This document shows, piece after piece, positions 17,432-25,793 of a DNA stretch of 33,003 bases (position 1 is its first letter; the number at the start of each line of letters is the position of its first letter). Source of the stretch: [Clostridium] aminophilum DSM 10710 (GTDB taxonomy: Bacteria > Bacillota > Clostridia > Lachnospirales > Lachnospiraceae). The position numbers were made by a program, and so were the translations under genes. Under the pieces are notes generated by a model. It was not told the origin of the DNA. It made no database searches and worked only from the letters and a program-made list of their open reading frames with translations. Location: NCBI RefSeq assembly GCF_000711825.1, contig NZ_JONJ01000021.1:1-33003 (forward strand), given 5' to 3'.

Positions 17432-17605
17432 AGCTATGGGTACATCGTTGGTGTATTGGCGCACATATGTTTCTATAACTATATAGACAGGGAACATGAA
17501 CAGCTGATGGTTATCAAGGTCGTAGATATTAAGAACGGCATGATGTTGAACATCGGTAGTAGTGAGACAACAAATTATGTGTATATTGTGGGGAAAGAAG
17601 AATGA
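17432..17605 (+). pseudogene. Probable gene remnant at the cassette junction
   Basis: An open frame of 57 codons, without a good start, ends LMVIKVVDIKNGMMLNIG ... YIVGKEE and stops at 17605. It overlaps the next gene's start as ATGA. An internal ATG at 17507 gives 32 residues. The sequence looks protein-like and its ATGA overlap implies former translational coupling, so it may be the 3' end of a gene cut off by recombination. It sits exactly where base composition changes. I do not recognise the family. Confidence 0.35.
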
Positions 17606-18486
17606 AAGAATATTTTCGAGTCAATGCCAGCAAGTATGTTCCTGGGAAGAATTTTGACGTTGTTCGTCCTGCGTCACTCAATAATCCGAAAGATAACGCG
17701 GTGATGTTTATTGGTGAGAAGTATTTGAGCCAGTCTGATGCATTGTTGAAGTGTAAAAACTGTCTCGTTTTTTGGCCTGAGTCTGTAGAAGTTCCTGAGA
17801 AAGTCAGCAAAAGGCATGCGGTCTTTGTGGTTAAGAGCGAGCGATATGGTTATTGTGCTTTCTTCAGAGACAATGGCATAACATATTATCCACCTTTTGA
17901 AGATTATGATCTTGTAAATGGAGCATACATTGCCAAAACAGCAAAAGTAGGAACGAATTGTCGTATCCTTCCTGGAGTTTATATTGGTGGTGAGGTAGAG
18001 ATTGGCGATAATTGTTACATAGGTACAGGCGCACGGCTCGTTGGAAATATCCACATTGGTAATAACGTTATCATTCGGGAGAACACGGTGATTGGTGCCG
18101 ATGGATTATCCACAGACAGAGACGAGAATGGAAGAGCTTTGACGATGCCACAGTTCGGGGGTGTGGTTATTGAGGATGATGTTCAGATTGGTGCGCTGAC
18201 TGTCATAGCCCGTGGGGCTATAGACGACACCATATTAAAGCGAGGCTCTAAAATAGATAATAGCACCTTCATCTCGCACAATGTTGTTATAGGCGAAGAT
18301 TCTTTTGTAGTAGGAGAAACCATAATGTTTGGAAGTTCCTCAACGGGAAAACAGGCGTTTATCTCGGGCAACAGCACGATTAGAGATGGGCGATACATCG
18401 GAGATAAGGCTATTGTTGGTATGGGCGCTGTCGTTGTTCGCAATGTTGAAGACGGAGCGGTTGTAAAAGGAAATCCAGCAACGTGA
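17602..18486 (+). CDS. LpxD-like left-handed beta-helix acyltransferase
   Basis: A 294-residue protein: an N-terminal domain (about 1-105), then hexapeptide repeats of a left-handed beta-helix (YIGGEVEIGDNCYIGTGARL and onward to the C-terminus GNPAT). The segment NSTFISHNVVIGED has a His (about 226) in the same setting as the catalytic His of LpxD. By location it probably N- or O-acylates an amino sugar nucleotide made by the two upstream enzymes. The N-terminal domain resembles the uridine-binding side of LpxD only loosely. Lipid A synthesis is unlikely in this context. ATG follows GGGGAAAGAAGA. The segment is more AT-rich than the preceding genes. Confidence 0.75.
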   Translation: MKEYFRVNASKYVPGKNFDVVRPASLNNPKDNAVMFIGEKYLSQSDALLKCKNCLVFWPESVEVPEKVSKRHAVFVVKSERYGYCAFFRDNGITYYPPFEDYDLVNGAYIAKTAKVGTNCRILPGVYIGGEVEIGDNCYIGTGARLVGNIHIGNNVIIRENTVIGADGLSTDRDENGRALTMPQFGGVVIEDDVQIGALTVIARGAIDDTILKRGSKIDNSTFISHNVVIGEDSFVVGETIMFGSSSTGKQAFISGNSTIRDGRYIGDKAIVGMGAVVVRNVEDGAVVKGNPAT

Positions 18487-18501
18487 CAGGGAGGCATCAT
18501 G

Positions 18502-19158
18502 ATGGCGAAGACTATAATCGATCAGATGCCTAAAGTGAGAAGATCGGTTTATACAATCTTTATTAAGAGACTATTCGACATATTGCTAAGTGGCATAGCA
18601 ATTTTAGTCTTAAGCCCGCTACTTTTAGTAATAGCAATTCTAGAATTAGTCTTTCACGGAAGACCGGTTTTATTCGCTCAAGAACGCCCAGGGTTACATG
18701 GGAAGATTTTTAGGATTTACAAATTTCGGTCAATGACGAATGAAACAGACGAAGATGGGAATCTGCTTCCTGAAGAACAACGTGCAACAAAGTTTGGCCG
18801 ATTCATCAGACGCTTTTCTCTTGATGAATTGCCAGAATTGTTCTGCATATTCACAGGGAAGATGAGTATTATTGGTCCAAGGCCTCTGTTGGTTAGATAT
18901 CTTCCCTTATATACACCTCGTCATATGATGCGGCATGAGGTACGTCCGGGGTTTGCTTGTGTTCCCATAGAGCCATTAAAGACATGGACGTGGAATGACC
19001 AGTTTGAGAATGACATCTGGTACATAGAGAACTGTAGTTTTCTAGTAGATGTAAAAATGATCTTCGCTGTGGCAAGAGAAGCTATTGCCGGAGCGGATTA
19101 TCGTGTAAGTGGTATAAGAGAAGAGTTTAATGGGAAAAATCTTGATAAGGATGTATGA
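18502..19158 (+). CDS. Small phosphoglycosyl transferase, divergent (second initiating PGT)
   Basis: A 218-residue PglC-sized enzyme with a single re-entrant membrane helix (FIKRLFDILLSGIAILVLSP). It carries FRIYKFRSMTNETDEDGN, the catalytic FSLDELPEL (Asp about 108, Glu about 109), and GKMSIIGPRPLLVRYLPLY. After RPG (about 148-150) the usual GWAQVNGRN block is replaced by FACVPIEPLKTWTWNDQF, then NDIWYIENCSF. It should load a sugar-1-phosphate, probably the modified amino sugar, onto undecaprenyl phosphate. AGGGAGG is 7 bases from ATG 18502 and 4 from ATG 18499; either could be used. It overlaps the next gene (ATGA). Confidence 0.86.
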   Translation: MAKTIIDQMPKVRRSVYTIFIKRLFDILLSGIAILVLSPLLLVIAILELVFHGRPVLFAQERPGLHGKIFRIYKFRSMTNETDEDGNLLPEEQRATKFGRFIRRFSLDELPELFCIFTGKMSIIGPRPLLVRYLPLYTPRHMMRHEVRPGFACVPIEPLKTWTWNDQFENDIWYIENCSFLVDVKMIFAVAREAIAGADYRVSGIREEFNGKNLDKDV

Positions 19159-19826
19159 CTATGAAGATATTGGTAATAGCACCCCACCCAGATGATGAGG
19201 TTCTTGGATGTGGAGGAACAATTGCAAAACATGTTAATAATGATGACAGCGTTTATGTCGCTATTGTTACCAAAGGATGTGAGCCACTATTCCCTCCAGA
19301 ACAGGTTGATCAAGTTCGGGAAGAATGTAAAAAAGCAGATGCATATCTGGGAGTAAAAGCGACTATTTTTATGGATTTTCCCGCATCGATGCTAGAAACA
19401 GTTTCAAGATATGAGTTCAACGGAGCATTTATGAAGCTAATTCAAAGCATAAAACCAGATATTGTGTATCTTCCGCATCGTGGGGATATGCAATTGGACC
19501 ATAAAATGGTTGTAGATGCAGCAATGGTAGCATTACGGCCAAAGTATTCTTATTCAGTAAAAAAGATCTATGCGTATGAAACATTATCAGAGACAGGATG
19601 GGATTTGCCTAATACGACAAATGAGTTTATTCCCACGAGTTATAATGATATAAGTTGTTATTTGGATAAGAAAATCGAGGCGTTGAGGATGTTTAAATCT
19701 CAAGTTGATAACTTTCCAAACGCAAGATCGATTGAGGCGGTAAAAGCTTTAGCTATATATAGAGGATCTAGCATGAATTTGAAGGCAGCTGAGTCATTTT
19801 ACTGTATAAGAGAAGTTTTGAGGTGA
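19155..19826 (+). CDS. PIG-L/LmbE-family N-deacetylase
   Basis: A 223-residue zinc-dependent deacetylase. It has APHPDDE near the N-terminus (His11, Asp13/14), GCGGTIAKH, and a third-ligand region HRGDMQLDH (His near 108 and 116). Relatives remove the N-acetyl group from GlcNAc in GPI, mycothiol, bacillithiol and some polysaccharides. The start overlaps the previous stop (ATGA), and its own stop is 8 bases before the ATG of the ATP-grasp gene, so the three genes are tightly coupled. The target is probably an N-acetylated sugar in this pathway, either the nucleotide sugar or the lipid-linked sugar. Confidence 0.88.
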   Translation: MTMKILVIAPHPDDEVLGCGGTIAKHVNNDDSVYVAIVTKGCEPLFPPEQVDQVREECKKADAYLGVKATIFMDFPASMLETVSRYEFNGAFMKLIQSIKPDIVYLPHRGDMQLDHKMVVDAAMVALRPKYSYSVKKIYAYETLSETGWDLPNTTNEFIPTSYNDISCYLDKKIEALRMFKSQVDNFPNARSIEAVKALAIYRGSSMNLKAAESFYCIREVLR

Positions 19827-19834
19827 AACACATA

Positions 19835-21418
19835 ATGCACATACTGTTTACTGGCGTTGGTCGAAGAATCGAACTACTACAAGCCTTCCGAAATGCAGCT
19901 CTTGTTTTAAATAAAGAACTGAAGATTTATGGCGCTGATTTGGCTGGCACTGCTCCCGCCCTGGCGTATTGTGATTTCTCCAGGCGGGTGGTCGCGATGA
20001 GGGATTTTAGTTATATCCAGAATCTTCTTGATATCTGTGCGACCGATCACATCGATCTTCTTATTCCCACCATTGATACAGATCTTCTTGTATTGAGCGA
20101 GAATAAAGAAAAATTTGAAGCTATCGGAACAAAAGTTCTTATCAGCAATCCCGATAAGATTCGTATATGCCGAGATAAAAACAATACAAGTCAGTTCTTT
20201 GTGGATTGTGGTCTGCATGCACCGATGCCCGTAAATAATTGGAAAGAGTACAAGAGCGGATATCCAGCCTTCATAAAACCGAAGGACGGAAGTAGCTCTA
20301 TTAATGCTTTTAAGGTTGAAAATAGGGAAGAACTGGAAGTATACGCCAGACAGGTGGAGGATTATATTGTACAGCCGTTCGTGAGCGGACATGAGTACAC
20401 TATTGATATCTTCTGTGATTGGTTGGGTGAGCCGATTAGCATTGTTCCCCGTGAGAGACTTCAAGTAAGAGCGGGTGAAGTTCTAAAGACACGAATCTGT
20501 ATGGATAGGCAGATGATTGAAGAATCCAAGGCTCTGTGTAAAGCCTTTAAGCCGTGTGGTCCGATGACGGTACAACTTATCCGTGATGCGGATGGAATAG
20601 ACTGGTTCATCGAAATCAATCCGAGATTTGGCGGTGGCGCTCCCTTATCTATGAAGGCAGGGGCACGCAGTGCAGAAGCAATTCTTAAGCTTATGGACGG
20701 AGAAGAAGTTAAGGAGCAAGAAATAGCTGACGGTGCGATTTATAGTCGATTTGATCAGTCTGTTTGCATTACTGAAGGTAAGGGGAGAATAAAGGGCGTT
20801 ATCTTTGACTTGGATGACACGCTCTACTCAGAAAAGGAATATGTAAAGAGTGGCTATAAGGCTGTGAGCGATTACCTTGGCGGCGATTACGAGGTTAAGC
20901 TCTGGAGCTTCTTTGAAGCCGGGAAGCCAGCCATAGATGAATTGCTCAAAGAACTGGGACGAGAGACCGTGAAGGAAGAAATCCTGCAGATTTACCGCGC
21001 TCACAAACCGAAAATCCATCTTTACCCTGGTGTGGTTGAGATGATAGAGAACCTAAAAGCGAAAGGTATAAAGGTTGGTATCATCACAGATGGTAGACCA
21101 GAGGGACAGAGAAATAAGCTGGATGCACTAGGGGTGGAGGTTGATGATGTGATTATTACGGATGAACTGGGTGGTGTTCAGTTCCGGAAACCATGTGATA
21201 TTGCATTCCGTATTATGGCCACACGTTGGCGTCTTAATCCTGCGGATATTGTTTACGTGGGAGATAACCTGACAAAGGATTTCCAAGCTCCACAGCAGTT
21301 GGGAATGAAACAAATTTGGTATAGAAATAGGAATGGATTACACAGTACTGACTTGAAATCGAATGAAAATATTATGTGTGTGGAAGCATTCGAAGACATT
21401 GATTGGAGTAGCGTATGA
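19835..21418 (+). CDS. ATP-grasp ligase fused to a HAD-family phosphatase
   Basis: A 527-residue two-domain protein. Residues 1 to about 310 are an ATP-grasp unit like those related to carbamoyl-phosphate synthase: ILFTGVGRRIELLQAF, FIKPKDGSSSINAFKV (ATP lysine) and WFIEINPRFGGGAPLSM (metal-binding Glu and Asn). From about 320 a HAD hydrolase follows: VIFDLDDTLYSE (nucleophile Asp about 325), GIITDGRPEGQ (motif II), FRKPCDIAF (motif III Lys) and YVGDNLTKD (motif IV). ATP-grasp enzymes join a carboxylate to an amine or thiol through an acyl phosphate. ATG 19835 has GAGGTG nine bases upstream; GTG 19823 is an alternative. After the deacetylase, acylation of the freed sugar amine is a reasonable inference. 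Confidence 0.85.
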   Translation: MHILFTGVGRRIELLQAFRNAALVLNKELKIYGADLAGTAPALAYCDFSRRVVAMRDFSYIQNLLDICATDHIDLLIPTIDTDLLVLSENKEKFEAIGTKVLISNPDKIRICRDKNNTSQFFVDCGLHAPMPVNNWKEYKSGYPAFIKPKDGSSSINAFKVENREELEVYARQVEDYIVQPFVSGHEYTIDIFCDWLGEPISIVPRERLQVRAGEVLKTRICMDRQMIEESKALCKAFKPCGPMTVQLIRDADGIDWFIEINPRFGGGAPLSMKAGARSAEAILKLMDGEEVKEQEIADGAIYSRFDQSVCITEGKGRIKGVIFDLDDTLYSEKEYVKSGYKAVSDYLGGDYEVKLWSFFEAGKPAIDELLKELGRETVKEEILQIYRAHKPKIHLYPGVVEMIENLKAKGIKVGIITDGRPEGQRNKLDALGVEVDDVIITDELGGVQFRKPCDIAFRIMATRWRLNPADIVYVGDNLTKDFQAPQQLGMKQIWYRNRNGLHSTDLKSNENIMCVEAFEDIDWSSV

Positions 21419-21609
21419 CCAGATAAAGACTTATACAGACTCTAAAGCTACACGAAAGAACAGACTCTATGAGAAGCACGTTTTCAGATTACCTTAAGAA
21501 GAGGGGGCAGACGGGAACGGATTATTCTGTCGAGATAAGTCAGCATAAACAACCGAAGAGATAACCAGATGTTGGGACGACTTTATTAGTTCGAGAAAAT
21601 ACGAATTGA
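21415..21609 (+). pseudogene. Probable decayed gene start after the ATP-grasp/HAD gene
   Basis: ATG 21415 overlaps the previous stop (ATGA) as expected for an operon gene, but its fourth codon is TAA. The same frame is then open from 21427 for 45 codons, including MRSTFSDYLKKRGQTGTDYS from ATG 21469, to TAA 21562-21564, and continues 14 more codons to TGA 21607. This looks like a gene start spoilt by nonsense changes and truncated. The 31-residue internal ORF could still be expressed. No family is recognised, and nothing else is seen in 21419-21631. Confidence 0.35.
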
Positions 21610-21631
21610 GTATAAAAAGGAACGAATTCAA

Positions 21632-22516
21632 ATGGGGAAAACTAAGATCGCATACTTACTTTTAGCACATAAATCACCGAAGCAAATTAATATGTTTATA
21701 AATCAGCTATTAAATTACGGAGACTGTGATATTTATATTCATGTGGACAAAAAGTCTGAGAATATAATCTCTGAAATTAGTAAAAATGAACATGTTGTGG
21801 TGATTTCAAAATATGTAGTGTCTTGGGGGAGTTTTGAAATACCAAAAGCATGTTTGGAACTAATGAGGATAGCATCAGAATCGGGAAAGGGATATACTCA
21901 TTTCTATTTTGGCTCTTGCCAAGACCTTCTGGTTAAAAAAGGACTATATGAGTTTTTGGAAAAGGATCCTGAAATTACATATGTAAAGATTTTAGGCGCA
22001 GTTGATAACTATTCAAGAACTAGTGCTAGATATAGAGTACGTTGGCCTAAAAAACTTATGATAAGAAATGATTGGCATATCTATCGTTTTGTTAGGATTG
22101 CTATACAGTATATGTGTAAGTATGGGATTGTATTTAGGAAGAATCGAAGACCAATACCCGATGGAATGACATTTTATGAGGGAAGAACATGGTTTATAGC
22201 GCCGATGAAAATGATGAATTATATTTTGAAGTATGTTGATGATAATCCATCATTTGTTCAGTTCTGGGAAGAAAGCTTAGCCTCTGATTTGATGTTTTTT
22301 CAAACGATTATAATGAATTCTCCATATCGAGCTAAGATAAAAGATGAATTGATGTATGTTAATTTTGGAAAGACATTTGGCACAATGAATCATCCGCTTG
22401 ATATCTCTATAGACGACGAAAAAAATATTGAAAAAAGTGATTTCTATTGTGCGAGGAAATTCGACATGGAAAGTGATCCTGCGACATTCAAGCATTATAT
22501 TGAACTTACAAGATAG
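21632..22516 (+). CDS. GT14-like (core-2/I-branching type) glycosyltransferase
   Basis: A 294-residue protein matching bacterial members of the core-2/I-branching family, usually beta-1,6-GlcNAc or xylosyl transferases. The N-terminus TKIAYLLLAHKSPKQINMFI and then IYIHVDKKSE (about 38-47) are diagnostic, followed by WGSFEIPKACLELM and HFYFGSCQDLLVK. A late WEESLASDLMFFQTI fits the acceptor/catalytic acidic region. It would add one sugar to the cluster B repeat, possibly as a branch. It starts after a 213-base gap containing a gene relic, and the sequence is AT-rich. Confidence 0.84.
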   Translation: MGKTKIAYLLLAHKSPKQINMFINQLLNYGDCDIYIHVDKKSENIISEISKNEHVVVISKYVVSWGSFEIPKACLELMRIASESGKGYTHFYFGSCQDLLVKKGLYEFLEKDPEITYVKILGAVDNYSRTSARYRVRWPKKLMIRNDWHIYRFVRIAIQYMCKYGIVFRKNRRPIPDGMTFYEGRTWFIAPMKMMNYILKYVDDNPSFVQFWEESLASDLMFFQTIIMNSPYRAKIKDELMYVNFGKTFGTMNHPLDISIDDEKNIEKSDFYCARKFDMESDPATFKHYIELTR

Positions 22517-22595
22517 CATCTATAAAGAATAAATACTATAAATAAATCATGTGTCGATTCTGCCATTATTAATATATGTACGGTGAGTTGGAATT

Positions 22596-23738
22596 ATGAT
22601 AAGAATAAACACAGATAGAATATTGCTAAGTATATTGATCGTTAGCTGCATAGTTAATGGATTTGTATATGAAGGCGTATTTTTCGTAACGATAATACTG
22701 TTGGTTTTTAGAAACCATAAGTATATTTCTGGTAATCCAGAGTATAAATGGTTTATTATTATTTTTGCGTATATTATATTACTTCTTATAAATATGATTC
22801 ATTTTAAGACAGCTATAGGTTGGAGACCAGTTGGGACAACGAAGGTGCTTTGCGCAATTTCGATATGTGCCATTTTTAGTGATAGAATATGTAAAAATGA
22901 ATTAGACGACATCTTCATTAAGTTTTTAATTCTATTTAATTTTTTGTATGTTGTGTTTGGCTTGCCAAACGAAAGTAACTGCAGTTTTATTCGTATGATA
23001 GATTATCCGGGTCAGAATACGCTTGGCGCTGTAAATATAATCACTATACCGCATATAATAAAAACATACAAAAATAAAATGAGGGGCATCAGAGTTACTT
23101 ATATGCTCTCATTTTTGGCCTTTTTTATAAAGAATTTGGGTTTTACTACGAAATTTTGCACTGCCATTATCTTCTTGTGGTTTTTGATTGACTTTCTTCG
23201 AGACAGAATTCGTATTAAAGGACGGAGATGGCGGATAGCAAACAGGGCACATACCTTTGTTCCATTGATAATAGCTATTGTTGTCCTTCTGTTTTTTGTT
23301 AACTCCACATTTCAAAATACATATTTGAACGTACTAGAGATGACAGACGTAGATAGATTCACAATTCTTTCTCAGGCACTATACAGAATAAGAAGTGCAC
23401 CGATACAATCACTTATATGGGGAAGCGGTGATAGTAATTATTATATGCTAACAGGGCGATATTTGTCTGCACACAATTTTATTGTTGAAGTGATAACGTT
23501 TGATGGATTGATAGGATTGGGGGTTCTGGCATTTGAAACATTTGTGTTTGCAAGATTTATGTTAAAAAAGGTAGAAGACACTGATGTGAAACAAACAGTA
23601 ATAATATCATTGGCAATGGGATATATTTTTTTCATGCTACATCCAGTGTATACTACAAGTTTTTTAGTGAAAATATTTCTTGTAATTGTTAATTTACGAG
23701 CATGTAATGTGGATAGAGAGAACGCTTTAAAAATGTAA
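22596..23738 (+). CDS. O-antigen-type polymerase (Wzy-like, copy 2)
   Basis: A 380-residue protein with about 10-12 predicted membrane helices and a larger loop near 235-290 (STFQNTYLNVLEMTDVDRFT ... WGSGDSNYY ... SAHNFIVEV). The Gly-Ser-Gly-Asp and His-Asn-Phe pattern late in the protein is common in Wzy/WaaL-type enzymes, where His-Asn follows a loop before the last helices. It would join the lipid-linked repeats flipped by the second Wzx. It is unrelated in sequence to the EpsG-like polymerase at 4887. Sequence identity within this family is always low, so the call rests on topology and context. Confidence 0.76.
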   Translation: MIRINTDRILLSILIVSCIVNGFVYEGVFFVTIILLVFRNHKYISGNPEYKWFIIIFAYIILLLINMIHFKTAIGWRPVGTTKVLCAISICAIFSDRICKNELDDIFIKFLILFNFLYVVFGLPNESNCSFIRMIDYPGQNTLGAVNIITIPHIIKTYKNKMRGIRVTYMLSFLAFFIKNLGFTTKFCTAIIFLWFLIDFLRDRIRIKGRRWRIANRAHTFVPLIIAIVVLLFFVNSTFQNTYLNVLEMTDVDRFTILSQALYRIRSAPIQSLIWGSGDSNYYMLTGRYLSAHNFIVEVITFDGLIGLGVLAFETFVFARFMLKKVEDTDVKQTVIISLAMGYIFFMLHPVYTTSFLVKIFLVIVNLRACNVDRENALKM

Positions 23739-23782
23739 ATTGAAATTCACATAACAGCTGATATAAGTCGGAAAGGTTATTT

Positions 23783-23848
23783 ACTAAAACTTCCCATAGT
23801 AAAAATGGGTTTCGCACCTTGAAAACTCAATAATACAGGCAATTTGAT
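23783..23848 (+). repeat. Left terminal inverted repeat of the IS element
   Basis: It aligns without gaps to the reverse complement of the right end for about 60 bases. ACTAAAACTTCCCA and ACCTTGAAAACT are identical, and AATAAT and AGGCAAT are also shared. A small hairpin CCCAT/ATGGG lies at 23793-23809 in the less conserved middle. Confidence 0.85.
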
Positions 23849-23855
23849 AGAATAC

Positions 23856-25234
23856 TTATGCTGTCAGGGTCGCTTTGACCAACGAATTGCGGATATACTC
23901 CGGCAGACGACCCGCGAACATTTCAATGAACAATTCAAGTTGTGCTTCGGTTGGCCGAAAAATAGCACATACGCTGTCAATCATAGCACTTTTGATGATC
24001 TGGAGGAACTCTCCAAAAGTGATATCTCTGAGCTCATCTGAGAAAAAGAAGAAAATCTCACCAAGTGTACGGCTGTCTTCATTGCGCCGTTGTTCCATTG
24101 CAATCATCAGTTATCGGGTGAACACGATGGCGACATGGGCTGTCAGCGTATCATATGTGAGGCTGTGGCATTCGCTGATCAGGTTGTGAGATAAGACTTG
24201 CAGGTCTTGAAAAACACTTCGATCTGCCACCGTTTCCCATAAATCCGAATGATCTCTTCCTCAGAAATTTCCGGGTTTTTACAGATAAGGGCGATCCAGT
24301 CTTTCTTGTTCTTCTTGTTTCGGACGCAGACAATCTTCGCCGGAATCTTCTCATCTTTGTCAACCATGACATTTACAGAGAGAAGGTACTTGCTACGGCC
24401 ACGACGTTTCCTACAGATACTGAAGATCTTTTTGATGGAAAGTTGTTCTCCTTCGTATTCATAGTAGATGCGGTAATTCTTCCTGATCATGGCGATGGAG
24501 TCCAGACCAATGCTTTTCACCGCAATCAGCTGTGCAGGACTGGAGAACCACGTATCAAACAAAACATAATCGGCAGCGTGACCTACAGACGGAGCGCTTC
24601 TTAAGAGTTCGATCATGACATCTGTACCCTTCATCTGGGCAAGTTTTCTGCGCTTTGCGGCAAGTGACCTCCCATCGAATTGTTCGACAGGTCCGATGAG
24701 ATTATTCTCATTTGAAGATGCCAAAAGACAGCTGTTTATCGGAAGAAATGTATTTCCGTCTGTCCATCCAAGCGTCATCATACGGTATCCTATGCGGTAC
24801 TGCATGGAAGTATGGTCAAAAACACGGGAGCCGAGTTCTGCTTTCTTACAGCTTGTCCTTTCAAAAAGACTGTCGTCAACAACCAAAGCATTGACACGTT
24901 CATCATCGGTAAGTGGCTCAACTTGATCAGCCACCTTCTTGGACAGGAACGTTGTAAATCGAAGCCAGTTCGTCTTCGGACTGTTCAGAAAGCGATAGAA
25001 CGTATTCTTAGAGAATGACTCCTTGAAAGAGCCGGTCTATTGCTGCATGTACATGCAGCGGTCGGAGAAGACGTTGCAGAGCTTATACTTGAAGATGTCA
25101 AGCATCGGGACACCCTTCTCCTTCTGAGCATTACACTTACGGAGAAGATTTCCGATTCCAAAAGTGCAAAAAAAGAAGAAATTGCATTAAAATATCCTGT
25201 CCGTCCTGATTTTGTGGTAGAATTGATTGGGCAT
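23856..25234 (-). pseudogene. IS4-family transposase pseudogene
   Basis: The start is ATG at 25232-25234 behind GGAGG. The reading frame MPNQFYHKIRTDRIF meets TAA, continues in the same frame, and meets TAG (complement 25037-25039). It then stays open through VVDDSLFERTSCKKAEL (first Asp), LFDTWFSSPAQL (second Asp) and IYGKRWQIEVFFKTCK, a perfect Y-2-R-3-E-6-K signature of IS4 transposases. Near 24185-24190 two extra bases shift the frame. The downstream frame (NLISECHSLTYDTLTAHVA) then meets TAA at 24111-24113 before the C-terminal 83 codons. Three nonsense codons and one frameshift make it inactive. Confidence 0.9.
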
Positions 25235-25302
25235 AGAAACCTCCTATGGTGTGTTTGTTTTTCGTTAATTCAATTATACCAAAGGTGCGGTGTCTGTGCC
25301 TT

Positions 25303-25367
25303 TTATATTGCCTACATTATTAAGTTTTCAAGGTTCAACACACCTTTTCGGTGTGGGAAGTTTTAGT
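25303..25367 (-). repeat. Right terminal inverted repeat of the IS element
   Basis: This is the inverted partner of the left end. Its central hairpin differs in sequence but is kept: CACACC/GGTGTG around GAAAA, as read on the minus strand. The outermost bases GTTTTAGT end at 25367, followed directly by TATTT. Confidence 0.85.
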
Positions 25368-25793
25368 TATTTTCACTTTTTTAAAATCGGTTCCAATTCA
25401 TGAAGGTGTGGTGTCAATGAATTTAGATATAATCAGTTGAAATATAATAACTGAACAAAATGTGTATGATTAGAGATAGGGTACAGTATGCTTAATCGTA
25501 GCACATACGCAGAAAAGATAGGTGTTCTGCATTATTCTTCGATTCGCATGATATTAGCAAATAAGTAGCAAGCGTCGGGATGTGTATAAGGCAAAAACCT
25601 AGAGAGAAGGAAAATGAGGACGTGGCTAAAGTGAGTAGTGTCGTTTGTAGGAACACTAATACCAATAAAACATAGGGAAAAATCCTATAATATTCTTTTT
25701 CTGATAAGAAACAGGTTTTGATGAATGATGTTTTAGCACATAACCTTTTGTGATTATGTGTGGGTGTTCATCTGTGGATAAGGGAACGTTATT
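25368..25793. other. Gap between IS element and sialyltransferase-like gene
   Basis: This stretch of 426 bases has no convincing gene. A 26-residue frame at 25488-25568 (MLNRSTYAEKIGVLHYSSIR and on to ANK) looks protein-like and might be a relic, but carries no recognisable domain. TATAAT at 25686-25691 is a perfect -10 about 100 bases before ATG 25794, without a clear -35; it is the best promoter candidate for the genes that follow. Confidence 0.35.

Larger units (their letters stand above)
23783..25367 (-). mobile_element. IS4-family insertion sequence, decayed
   Basis: A 1585-base element bounded by long terminal inverted repeats that begin ACTAAAACTTCCCA at each end. It contains one minus-strand transposase frame broken by stops. 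The 5-base sequence TATTT flanks both ends (23778-23782 and 25368-25372), a plausible target duplication, though AT-rich and short. It lies between the polymerase and the sialyltransferase-like gene, in a part of the locus where serotype-specific genes are exchanged. It breaks no recognisable gene. Confidence 0.88.

Noticed and set aside
24615-25366. Plus-strand frames in the IS element
   Set aside because: They are the complement of the transposase, whose minus-strand motifs are unmistakable.
25488-25568. 26-residue frame as an expressed small protein
   Set aside because: No convincing ribosome binding site and no conservation evidence; mentioned only as a possible relic.
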